Shown here piece after piece: positions 26,620 through 35,898 of a stretch of 64,000 nt of DNA (position 1 is the stretch's first letter; each line of letters opens with the position of its first letter). Source of the stretch: Aureococcus anophagefferens (lineage: Eukaryota > Sar > Pelagophyceae > Pelagomonadales > Pelagomonadaceae); NCBI RefSeq assembly GCF_000186865.1, contig NW_008705571.1:1-64000 (forward strand), given 5' to 3'. Under the pieces are notes generated by a model, which did no database searches, was not told the origin of the DNA, and saw nothing but the letters and a program-made list of their open reading frames with translations. Both the position numbers and the translations under genes were made by a program.

Positions 26620-29600
26620 CTAGAGCCAGGCGAAGACGGCGCGGGTCTGCTTGTCCGCGGGCGCCTTGGCGACGAGGCCGAGGTCGAGGAGGGCCGAGAG
26701 CGCGTAGCGCGCGGGCGCGTCGTCGCCGCCGGCGCCCGCGAGCCGCGAGACGGCCTCGTAGGCGGCGGCGTCGCGCGGCGAGGCCTTGGCGGCCTTGGCG
26801 ACGTCGACGACGACGCGGAGCTCGTCGTAGTCGGCCTCGACGTCGCGGAAGACGACGCCCGCGTACTTGGCGAGGAGCCGCGCGCGCGCCGCGCCGTCGC
26901 CGGCCTTGCGGAGCGCCGCGGGCGCCTCCCAGTCCTCGGGCCGCAGGTCGACGGGCGCGCTCGCCGCCTCGGCCACGGGCCGCCAGAGGCCCCGGTCGCG
27001 CTCCGCGGCCCCGAGGCGCAGGCGCGCGCGGCGCGGCGGCGCGCCGTCGCGCCCGTCGACGTCGACGTCGCACCACGCCTTCCTCGCGCGGTCCGCGTCC
27101 CGCAGCTGGCGCGACAGCTCCGTCGACGAGATGTCGGCGAACTTGGCGCGCGGCGCGGACCGCCGCAGGTGGGCGCGCTCCGGCGCGGGCGCCGGCGCGG
27201 CCCGGGGCTCGGCCGCGGCCCGGGGCTTCTTCGCCGCGGCCGGCGCCTTCTTCTTCGCGGCCGCGGGCTTCTTCTTCGGCTTCGGCGCGGCCTTGGGCTT
27301 CTTCGGCGGCTTCGGCGGCGGCACGAAGGCCTTGACCAGGGTCCAGGGCAGGCCCGGCCCGTCGTCCGCGCCGGCCTCGCGGAGCTGGTAGCTCACCGTC
27401 GCGCCCGCGACGTCGAGGTCGTAGACCGCGACGAGGCTCGACGTCGCGGCCTTCTGCTTCGCCGCCTCCTCCTTGAGCCGCCGCGACAGCTCCGTCGACG
27501 TCTCGCCGGCGTCGTAGGCGCTGGGCTTGCGGCGCACGCGGCGGCCCGACGGCGCGGCGCCCGCGTCGGACGGCGCGGACGCCTCCGACTTGGCGCGCGC
27601 GTCGACGACGGAGCCCAGGACCCGGGCGGCGACGGCCTTCGTCTTCCCCGGGAGCGTCACCGTGATCTCGTCGCCGGGGCCGGGCATGGGGTCCGCCTCG
27701 GGCTCGCCGCGCTTCCGGCTCGCCTCGGGCGCCTCGGGCTCGGGCGCCTCGGGCGCGTCGGGCTCGGGCTCCGGCTCCTCCTCGACGACCTCCTCCTCCT
27801 CCGGCGGCTCCCAGGCGGGGAGCTCGTCGATCTCGCGGTAGGCGACGCCCGCGGGCGCGCCGTCGCCCTCGGCGGCGGGCTTGTCGCCCGCGGCGAGCGG
27901 CTCCGCGGCGAGGTGGAGCCACTCGGACGTCTGGTCGACGTAGACGATCTTGAGCTTGCCCGTCTTGTCGCTCTGGCTCGTCACCGTGCCCGCGTAGAAG
28001 GCGTCGTCGCCGTCCCAGTAGATCTCGACCAGGCTCCCGAGCCGCGCGTCGCGCGGCCGCGGCGGAGGCTTCGGCGCCGCGGGCGCCGCGACGGGCGCGG
28101 GCCAGTCCCGCTCGCCGTAGATGCAGGCGTCGCCCCCCGCGCGCGCGACGACGCCCGTGCGCGCCACCCCATCCAGCTCGAAGGCCACGCGCTGGCCGAC
28201 GGCGGCGGCGTCGTCGCGGTCGACCTTGACGTTCGCGTGGCACCGCTTGAGCGCCGCGACGACGGCCCGGGCGCCCGTCGTCCCCGCGGCGTGCTGGAGG
28301 CGCCAGACCGCGCGGCTCACGGGGTGCGTGTCCAGGGGCGGGCAGAAGAGGGCGATGGTCTTCGTCGTCATCGTCGCCAAGTCGACGTACGTGCAATTCC
28401 GCCACTGCGCGTGGTCCCGCATGCACGCGCCCACGACGACGCTCCGCCGGTAGCCGTCGGCCGTCGCCAGGTGCGCCGGGGGCCGCCGGGGCCCCTTGGC
28501 GACGCCGGGCTGGTGCGCCAGGTCGTACTCGATGACGTCGCCCTTTCGCGGCGCGTCGTCCCAGCGCCACAAAGCGTCGAAGTCGCCGGGCGCCAGCGCG
28601 AGCTCGACGGCGCCCCCGGCGTCCAGCGCCACGCGCCGCGTCTTCGCGCCGTCCATGGGCGCGTCGGCCGCGTTCGGCGCCACGGCGCCGCGCGCCCACG
28701 CGCCGTCGACGAGCGCGACGACGCGGTCGCCGCCGTCGACGGCCCGGTCGTCGCGGCGGCGCCGCCGCGCGGCGAGCTCGGCGAGGATGCGCTGCTCCGC
28801 GCCGTCCTCCTTGAGCTTGCCCAGGAACTCCTTGTTCTTCGCGTGGCCGCTCGGGTTGAACCAGTTCTTGACGGCCTGGAGCACGACGGCGTTCTGGTCG
28901 ACGTCGCCCTCGCGCAGCAGGTACAGGTCGTGCTTGCGCCGGTTGCCGCGCACGAGCTCGCGGTAGAGCTCCTTCCAGGCGTTCTTGCCGTCCTTCCTGT
29001 CGCGGCGCGCCGCCGCGGCGACGGCCCGGGCCGCGGCCGCGACGTCCGGGAGCGCGCTCCGCTCCGCCGCGGAGTCGTAGGGCGCGCCGAACAAGTTGTT
29101 GCACTCGAAGAAGAGGTGCGTCACGGCGCAGTTCGCGTGGCCCAGGGTGTCCCGCAGCCGGCCCAGCTCCGCCGGCGCGAGCACGAGCTCGCCGAGGTTC
29201 ACGGACCAGACCTGCGGCCGCGCGCGCGCGGCCGCGAACGTCGCGAGCGTCGCCTCGTCCACGCCGCCCTCGGCCGCCGCCGCCGCGAGGCCCAGCGCGA
29301 CCTCGACGTCGTGCTCGTAGAGCTCGGCCAGGCCCGGCTCCGCCGCCAGACCCGCGTCGTCGTAGCGCGCGTGGTAGACGGACACGTAGGGGCCGTACGC
29401 GTGCGCTCTCACCTTCGACTCCGTCGCGGGCAGCCAGCCGTCGACGGTGGCCTTGCAGAGCTCGGCGTGGCCCTCGACCTGGACGGCGATGCGCCGCCCG
29501 AGCCACTTGTGGCCGCTCCGCTTCCAGCGCCGGCCGCTGCTCGCCGCAGCGCCGTCGCCGGCGCCGGGGCTCCGCGCCGCGGACGACTTCGGCGACGCGC

Positions 29601-30212
29601 GGCCGCGGTCCGACCGCAGGAGCGGCGCGTCGTCGGGCGCCAGGAACGCGAGGAGCTTGTCGAAGAGCGGGCCGGCCTGGAGCGGGATCGCGCCCTGGAG
29701 GAACGCGATCTGCACCGGCGGCCGCGGCGACGCGAGCAGCTTGTCGAGCACGTAGGCGACCTGGTCCTTGCGCTTCTTGTCGATGAGCGTGTCGATGTGG
29801 AGCACGCTCACGCGCCGCGCGTACTCCTTGGCGTCCGCCGACGGCGCGAACCAGTCGTCGACCTTGCCCTGCCACGCCGTCGCCTCCTGCGGTTTCGGGG
29901 CGGCCGGCGTCGCGCCGCGCGCGCGCGCGGCGGCGGGGGACGCGGCGCGCGCGCCAGCGTGTAGAGCTCCGACGAGTGGTCGCCGAGGCGCACGAGGTCC
30001 GGCGCGACGGCCCGGTTGCGCCCGCCGAGCACGTAGGCCACCTAAAAAGGCTTCTCATCGGAGTTTCGGCGACGCGACGCGGCGCGCGCCTCGAGCGTGC
30101 CGTCAGCATTAATTTTCTTGACGATGCCGACGCCGCCGCTGCCGACCTTGTCGCCCTCGGCCACGGTCACCGTGGCACCCACTTTCATGCCCTTGTCGCA
30201 GGCTTTGGCCAT
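26620..30212 (-). CDS. Large Tudor/SH3-like chromatin-type protein
   Basis: Exons 30212-30090, 30041-29955 and 29886-26620 give 1,158 residues; introns 30042-30089 and 29887-29954 are GC-AG and phase 0. The N-terminus (MKVGATVTVAEGDKVGSGGV ... AYVLGGRNRAVAPDLVRLG) is a small beta-barrel likely to be SH3/Tudor-like. A second Tudor-like module sits mid-protein (LGSLVEIYWDGDDAFYAGTV ... IVYVDQTSEWLHL). Between and after lie acidic EEE and basic KKPKAAPKPKKKPAAAKKK segments and two STELSRxL motifs (TSTELSRRLKEEA and SSTELSRQLRDAD). Tudor-like barrels read methylated Lys/Arg, and the charged tails suggest nuclear chromatin binding. No enzymatic domain recognised. Exon 2/3 boundary is less certain because the region is almost pure GC. 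Confidence 0.65.
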
Positions 30213-31050
30213 CGGTTCAAAAGCTCGAGACCCTGTCCACTGCCAAGCAGCCGCCGCTCGATCATTTGTCCGTCACTACGGAGACCTCCAAATCTGGACC
30301 TCGTCTTCGGCGGCCGGCGGCGTCCGACGGCGAGCTTGCCGCCCGAGTCGCAGCAAGCTGCTTGGCACGAGCCTCGGAGGGGTTATGACGCAGCGTCGGA
30401 CGCAAAGGGCGCGTCAAATTTCGTCGCGAAACGCGCGAGAGGGCGGAGAATTCGATGGTCGGGATGTGGGTGACCGCCGGGGCCAAGAGCGCGTCGGCAT
30501 GGGGTCCGTTATTCAGGGGACCCATACAAATTACGTTCGGGATCTTCCCGCGAGGGCACATGCGAGCCTCACCTGAATTTAGATGCCCATCTTCGGCCCG
30601 AACTGCACCTCGGAAGTGCGGGCGCGGAGTGCGGTGCGGGGCTGCCCCATAAGCGAATCCGGCATGCGCCAGCCCAAAGCGCGGCTTCGACAGCCTTCGG
30701 TCATGGTTTGATCGAATGGGAAGCGCTCGATGTGGTGGGCGAGGTCGATGACGACCCGCGGACTGCGAAAACCCGGCTCGTCGTGCAAAACGACCTATAA
30801 ATCGACCGATCTCTGCATGTGCGATGGCTGAAACAATCGGGTCTCGATGGTAGCGCCAAGGGTTATGCCTGCCTCGGGCGTCCTAGCCGCGCCAACCCCC
30901 ATCGCCGCCCCCTCCATGGCGAAAAGTGGGCTAGAAATGGTCACCCCATAAGCTAGCGGAACCAAATACATACAGCGAGCCGGCTCGGGGTTGCTTGGCA
31001 GAGCTGTCCGTTCGAGGGCAAGGTGCTGCGCGGCCGACCGCCGCGCCGCG
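30213..31050. other. Intergenic, no gene recognised
   Basis: 838 bp between the Tudor-like gene start and the SET gene stop. It is lower in GC than its surroundings. Short open frames occur on both strands but none has a recognisable domain. It contains a TATAAATCG string at about 30794 and, at 30955-30983, an inverted copy of a 31-bp repeat found at 35013-35074. Confidence 0.6.
30955..30983 (-). repeat. Dispersed ~30-bp repeat, inverted copy
   Basis: Reads on the minus strand CGGCTCGCTGTATGTATTTG followed by GTTCCGCT. Two tandem direct copies lie 4.1 kb away at 35013-35043 and 35044-35074 on the plus strand. Confidence 0.75.
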
Positions 31051-32451
31051 TTACAGCGTCGGGACGCGCGGCGTGCCCGTCTCGGCCGCGGCGCCCTTGG
31101 GCCTCGGGCAGGGCACGCAGGCCGCCTTCGGGAGCATGGCGAAGAGCCGGGCGACGTGGCCCTTGGACTCGTCGTTCCGGCCGAACGCGAGGGCGATGCA
31201 GGGCTCGTACTTGCGCGCGAGCTGCTCCGCGCGCGTGCGCGTCTTGAGCCCCGGGGGGAGCTGGTTGACGGCGGCGATGGCCGTCTGGAAGACGACGCCG
31301 CTGAGCTCGTAGAGCGGCGCGTGGCGCGCGGCGCACTTGCCCGCGGCGGGGCACCGCGCGGCGACGCATTCGAGCGCGTCGACGACGTCGAGGTCGTTGG
31401 CGACGTAGGCGTTGACGAGGAAGGCGAACTGGCCCTCGTCGGGCCTGTGGCGCCGGAGGAGCGCCGCGAGCACGGTCTTGAGCAGACCGCGCGCGGCCCG
31501 CGTGAGCTCGTGACGCCGGGACAGGTCGCGCGCGCACTCCTCGACGAGCGCGTGGGTCGCGTTCATGACGTAGGCGAGGTCGTCCGCGGGCGATGTGTCG
31601 AGGTCGACGTCGGCGTCGCGCATCTCGTCGATGGCTTCGCGCTTGAGCGCCTCGGCCGCGTAGACCGTCCGCGCGGACTTGGGCTCGAGGACGCCGCACC
31701 GCGCGCAGAGGAGCCGCCCCCCCGGCGGGTCCCCGGCCTTGAGCGACGCGTAGCCCCCGCAGTTCTTCGGGCAGCCCGCGGACGTCGCGGCGTCGCTCGC
31801 GGCGCAGCGGTCGCACGCGCAGGCGAAGTCGAACTTGCGCTCGAGCTCGGCCGCGCGCGCCGCCGCGGTCTCGCCGCGCGCGTTGCCCAGGTAGGAGAAG
31901 GCGACGACCTCGCCCGCGGCGATGGCCCGCGTCGCCGTGAGCTCGAGGCCGCCCGCCGCCGCGTCGTACTTGAGGTTCGGGTCGCAGGAATGCGAGCAGA
32001 GCGCGCCGTCGACGAAGAGCGCCGCGCGACCCATGTCGACGCCGTGCGCGTTCGCGTCCAAGCGCAGGAGCAGCGCGGCGACGTCCTCGGGCGCGCCCAG
32101 CGCGTCGCAGGCGATCGTCGTCGCCTGCGCGAGGCGCAGCGCGCCGCGGCCGTTTTCGTCGTCGACGGGCGCGTGGTACAGCGTCCTGACCCGTTTCATC
32201 GTCGCGTCGTCGGCGGCGACGCACGCGGCGAGGAAGGCCCGCGCCGCGGAGTCGTTCGTCGCGCCCGTCTCCCAGGCGAGGGTCGCCTTCTCGGCGAGGA
32301 CGACCTCGCCGAACGTAAACGCCCGCGCCGCGACGAGGTGCCGCCCCAGGGCCGGCGAGTGCGCGATGCGGAGGGCCGCGCGGTGCTCGTCCGACGCGAG
32401 GCCGTTCCACTCGAGCGGCCCGGCCACCGCGGCGCTCTGAAAGAGCGCCAT
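31051..32451 (-). CDS. SET-domain protein, SMYD-like
   Basis: 466 residues, single exon, ATG 32451. A split SET domain is indicated by [20 protein letters not shown] (SET-N), [12 protein letters not shown] (the NHxCxPN-type SAM/knot motif, here SHSCDPN) and [17 protein letters not shown] (catalytic Tyr region), followed by a post-SET Cys cluster [10 protein letters not shown] and an extra zinc-like cluster CPKNCGGY ... LLCARCGVL. The rest is helical, as in SMYD C-terminal domains. I do not see a MYND finger inside SET. It is a probable protein lysine methyltransferase; the first Asn of NHS being Ser makes activity uncertain. It is divergent from SAR1. Confidence 0.8.
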   Translation of the reverse strand: MALFQSAAVAGPLEWNGLASDEHRAALRIAHSPALGRHLVAARAFTFGEVVLAEKATLAWETGATNDSAARAFLAACVAADDATMKRVRTLYHAPVDDENGRGALRLAQATTIACDALGAPEDVAALLLRLDANAHGVDMGRAALFVDGALCSHSCDPNLKYDAAAGGLELTATRAIAAGEVVAFSYLGNARGETAAARAAELERKFDFACACDRCAASDAATSAGCPKNCGGYASLKAGDPPGGRLLCARCGVLEPKSARTVYAAEALKREAIDEMRDADVDLDTSPADDLAYVMNATHALVEECARDLSRRHELTRAARGLLKTVLAALLRRHRPDEGQFAFLVNAYVANDLDVVDALECVAARCPAAGKCAARHAPLYELSGVVFQTAIAAVNQLPPGLKTRTRAEQLARKYEPCIALAFGRNDESKGHVARLFAMLPKAACVPCPRPKGAAAETGTPRVPTL

Positions 32452-32799
32452 CTCGGAGAGGACTGGTGTACTTTAGAGCGCCACCATCGTCCAGTAGGGC
32501 AGCCTTGCCTTCGGCAGCTTCGAAAGCCGAGCTACGTTTCCCCCAGCTTGCACCAGCTCGCTCTACGACACGTAGCTTGTCCGAGCGCCCGTCGTCGCCG
32601 CGAGACCCGCCGAGGTGCCGCCGCCGCGTCCGGGAAGTTTCCAGCGCGCCGTAGCGCTTCCGCCGCGGGCCCGGCTGCGCGCCGCGAGCCGCGCGCGCGC
32701 TCGCGCGCGCCGACGGCCGCGGGGGTCCGGCGGCTGCGCTTTTCCGCGAGGGTCGCGCGTTTTCCGGCGTCGCGCCTCATCCGCCCTCCCGCGCAGACC
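32452..32799. promoter_or_regulatory. Divergent promoter region, SET gene / SAR1
   Basis: 348 bp between two divergent starts. Pyrimidine-rich and GC-rich; no TATA box or known operator seen. Confidence 0.35.
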
Positions 32800-33486
32800 A
32801 TGTGGCTCTTCGACTGGGTCTTCAACGTGCTGGCCAACCTCGGCGCGTCCGCCGGCGTCCCTCGGCTCCGCGGCGCGCGCGCGCGCGCCCCCGGCCCGCG
32901 CGCGCGCGTCCGCCTCGCCACAAACTCACGAACACCCGTGCTAGGCCTGTACCACAAGTCGGCGAAGATCCTGTTCCTCGGGCTGGACAACGCGGGGAAG
33001 ACGACGCTGCTCCACATGCTCAAGGAGAACCGCGTGCAGATCCACCAGCCGACGCTCCATCCGAACCAGGACGAGCTCATCATCGGCAACATCCGGTTCA
33101 AGACCTTCGACCTCGGCGGCCACGAGACGGCGCGGCGCCTCTGGAAGGACTACTTCACGACCGTCGACGGCGTCGTCTACATGGTCGACGCGCTCGACCG
33201 CGGCCGATTCCCCGAGGCCAAGCGCGAGCTCGACTACCTGCTCACCTGCGACGAGCTCGCCGCCGTGCCCTTCCTCGTGCTCGGCAACAAGATCGACGCC
33301 CACAGCGCGGCGTCCGAGGACGACCTCCGCTACGCGCTCGGCCTCTTCGAGACGTTCGGGAAGGACACGGCGCGCCGCAACAACGACGACGACAACAAAA
33401 TCCGGCCCATCGAGCTCTTCATGTGCTCCGTCATCCGCAAAATGGGCTACGCCGACGGCTTCCGGTGGCTCGCGCAGTTCTTCTAA
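32800..33486 (+). CDS. SAR1: Small GTPase SAR1 (COPII coat)
   Basis: ER GTPase that starts COPII vesicle budding. Exons 32800-32842 and 32945-33486 give 194 residues. The N-terminal amphipathic helix [15 protein letters not shown] is followed by [20 protein letters not shown] (P-loop), [16 protein letters not shown] (switch II, SAR1-type), NKID (guanine specificity) and [20 protein letters not shown], the diagnostic SAR1 ending. The intron 32843-32944 (102 bp) must start GCGCGTCC and end GCTAG: only that junction gives NLG|LYHK as in SAR1 from other eukaryotes, so this GC-AG intron is well supported by homology. Confidence 0.95.
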   Translation: MWLFDWVFNVLANLGASAGVPRLRGARARAPGPRARVRLATNSRTPVLGLYHKSAKILFLGLDNAGKTTLLHMLKENRVQIHQPTLHPNQDELIIGNIRFKTFDLGGHETARRLWKDYFTTVDGVVYMVDALDRGRFPEAKRELDYLLTCDELAAVPFLVLGNKIDAHSAASEDDLRYALGLFETFGKDTARRNNDDDNKIRPIELFMCSVIRKMGYADGFRWLAQFF

Positions 33487-34010
33487 GGCGCCGCGCGGCG
33501 CCGCCGCGCCGGGCCGCCGCCGCGGCGGCCCGCGCGGCGCGGCCGGAAGCGCGCGGCGCGGCCGGAAGTTCGGGCCGCCTCGACGCCGCCGCGGCGGGCG
33601 GCGGCGGACCGCGGCCGGGCAGCGCGCCACCTTCGACCGACGCGGCGCCGGCGGAGCGCCGACGGGGCGGCCTTCGGTGGTTCCGAACCACGGGCCGCCC
33701 GCCTCCTCGACACATATATATTTACCACCACCACGCTATTTCTTTTCGGCTTTTGGGGGCCCTCTGGGGTTGCGGCACCTCGATGCGGGCTTTTTGGGTC
33801 GCGTTTGAGTCGCGTGTAGAGGCGTGCGATTTAGCCCCGGCGGGCTCACGAGCACAATTCTGAATCGCAAGGCCTTCCGATCCTTGATAGATTACGCGTC
33901 AAGACCTCCTGCACCACACGTGCCGCACCTCTCGCGCCCTCGCAGAGGCCGTGAGGCCTCCCGTCACCTCATACGAACGCCCCGAGCACACCGCCGCAAA
34001 AGAATCGACA
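33487..34010. other. Intergenic, 3' flank of SAR1
   Basis: 524 bp. First 200 bp are extremely GC-rich with CGGCC runs; a CACATATATATTTACC tract at about 33710-33727 is the most AT-rich point and may serve the next gene's promoter. No gene seen. Confidence 0.5.
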
Positions 34011-34613
34011 ATGATGGCCTCCTCTCCCGTCGGTGCCACCCACGCCGCCCTCCACTCGGCGATCGCTCACAGCTACGGCTACGCGCCCCGCGCCGACGAG
34101 CCCCTCGCGGTCAGTCACTCCCTACCGACGCCGGCCAAACCCGTGCCGCTCTGGAAGCAGCAGCTCCGCGCGCCCGCGGCCGTGCCGGACAAAAAACCGA
34201 AGGCGTCAAAGAAGAAGTCGCCCGCGTGGTCGCCGATCCGCCTCGGCGCGCGCCTCGCGCCCACGGGCTCCCGGAAGCCCCGGAGCCCCGCGATCTGCCC
34301 CCGGCCGCTCAGCGTGCCCGACTTCGACGCGGCCGGCGCGCGCGTGTCGCCGTCGAAGCCGCGGCCGGACCTCTTCACGGCGCCCTCGGAGCGCGCGACG
34401 CCGACGCGCCGCGGCGCGCCGACGAAGCAGCGCGCGTCCAAGGCGCGCGGGAGCCCCCACCCCCACTTCCTCCCGAACCTCGGCGCCGGCGACAGCGACG
34501 ACGACCGCTGGGACCACTTCGTCTTCATGGACGTCGACTCGCCCGTCGCGTCGCTCGTCGGCGCGGCGCGGAGCGACGCGACGCGGCGCGACGTCCGCGC
34601 CGCCAGCTTCTGA
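34011..34613 (+). CDS. Hypothetical disordered basic protein
   Basis: 200 residues from the first of two adjacent ATGs (MMASSPVGATHAALHSAIAH). Rich in Pro, Arg, Lys and Ser with KKPKASKKKSPAWSPIRLGA, and an acidic end GDSDDDRWDHFVFMDVDSP. No domain recognised. Codon composition and the sustained open frame from an ATG after an AT-richer leader (ACAATGATG) favour a real gene. The acidic FVFMDVDSP patch could be a short linear interaction motif. Function unknown. Confidence 0.5.
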   Translation: MMASSPVGATHAALHSAIAHSYGYAPRADEPLAVSHSLPTPAKPVPLWKQQLRAPAAVPDKKPKASKKKSPAWSPIRLGARLAPTGSRKPRSPAICPRPLSVPDFDAAGARVSPSKPRPDLFTAPSERATPTRRGAPTKQRASKARGSPHPHFLPNLGAGDSDDDRWDHFVFMDVDSPVASLVGAARSDATRRDVRAASF

Positions 34614-35012
34614 GCGCCCGAACACCCGCCGGGTCGCACACCGACCCGAGCCCGCGCCGGCCCAGGAAACGAAGCGTTCCCGTTCTCCTCCCGCCCGCGC
34701 GCGCCCCGCACCACCTTCTTCTTTACGCACCTTCCGCGTGTTTCTCGTGTCGCGGATGGGGGCTCGAGGGTTCTGCTCGCGCGGGTCTCCTCGCGATCGA
34801 CGTCGTCGGCGCGGCGCGGCGGTCGCGACGACCGCGCGTTCGAAGTGGGCGCCACCGCGGACAACCCCCCGTCCTCCCAAGTACACCTGGATCGAGCAGA
34901 GCCGTCCCCACGAGAAGAACAACCACTTTCGGACCCGCCGGCGCCGCCGTTCGCTTCGAAGGAGGGGGGAAGCACCACTGAGATTGCCTATCCGTTGCGG
35001 TTTATTTCGTTG

Positions 35013-35074
35013 CGGCTCGCTGTATGTGTTTGGTTCCGCTCATCGGCTCGCTCTATGTAATTGGTTCCGCTGAT
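35013..35074 (+). repeat. Tandem pair of a 31-bp repeat
   Basis: CGGCTCGCTGTATGTGTTTG... at 35013 and CGGCTCGCTCTATGTAATTG... at 35044, both ending in GGTTCCGCT plus 2-3 bases. A third, inverted copy is at 30955-30983. Confidence 0.8.
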
Positions 35075-35621
35075 TTCAGCCCGAGACGGCATGGAGGCAT
35101 TAAATTTAGTCGAGCGCGCCTACCACCGCGCGCGCGCCCCCGCGTGCAAGATCGCTGGGACTGCGCATAGCGCGCACATGGGGGCTGCCATCGGCGAAGG
35201 AGCGGCATCGTCTAGATTGCGATTCGCTGAGAACGCGAGCGGTTTCGGACGACCGATTTGACCGACGCGACGCCCCTCCCCCGGCCCGTGAGCGGCCCGG
35301 GCAGCCCCGCGCAGCAGCAGGGATCGTCCGCCATCGACCCGCGAGCGCCCTGCCACAAGGGCTGGCCCAGAGGAGCCGAGGAAGTCGATCTGACATGTTC
35401 GGGCTGAAACCGCGTCGCGCGCGGCCGCGTGGCCGCGCGCGCGTGTCGCACGTACTTCGAGCCAAACCAGCAACTGAGCAGCCCGAGGGCACCAGACGTG
35501 TACCCCGAGCCTCCGCGCCAGCCAGCATGCTGCCCGAAGCCCAAAAAGTGCTGCTCTGGCGGTCAGAGAGCATGTCGAAAAGTAGCGAGTTCGCGAGCAC
35601 ATAAAAATCGACCGCCGACGC

Positions 35622-35696
35622 GGCCATGGTCACGGCGCACACTCCTGGAGAGAGGGCGCGCCCGGCATTCAGACGCATGTTCCCGTGACCATGGCC
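35622..35696. repeat. 14-bp perfect inverted repeat
   Basis: GGCCATGGTCACGG (35622-35635) and CCGTGACCATGGCC (35683-35696), with 47 bp between. Lies about 200 bp upstream of the RhoGEF start; could form a hairpin or bind a dimeric factor. Confidence 0.7.
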
Positions 35697-35898
35697 CCGT
35701 CGAACGCCGCGCGACAGCCAAATGCAAAGAGAGGCTCTCCATGCTTCTCCCCTCATCGCCGCCGAACGCTCAACTTTCGCAAAACCTTGCATTTTGACGC
35801 CGGAGTTGCCCACCAGAGGCGACGTCTGCCGCGGGAGAGCTGCTCCACATCTGTGCGCGCCGCCGGGAGTGGAGCCGCGCGACCGGTCCGCCGGTGCC

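Larger units (their letters stand above)
34614..35898. other. Intergenic, repeats but no gene recognised
   Basis: 1.28 kb with mixed composition. Holds the tandem 31-bp repeat (35013-35074), a 14-bp inverted repeat GGCCATGGTCACGG at 35622-35635 with its complement at 35683-35696, and the RhoGEF promoter. A long minus-strand open frame crosses it into the RhoGEF coding region, but it has no recognisable domain and low-complexity composition. Confidence 0.5.

Noticed and set aside
30200..30240. GGTTCAAAAGC string as a tRNA T-loop
   Set aside because: No matching T-stem, anticodon arm or acceptor stem could be formed around it.
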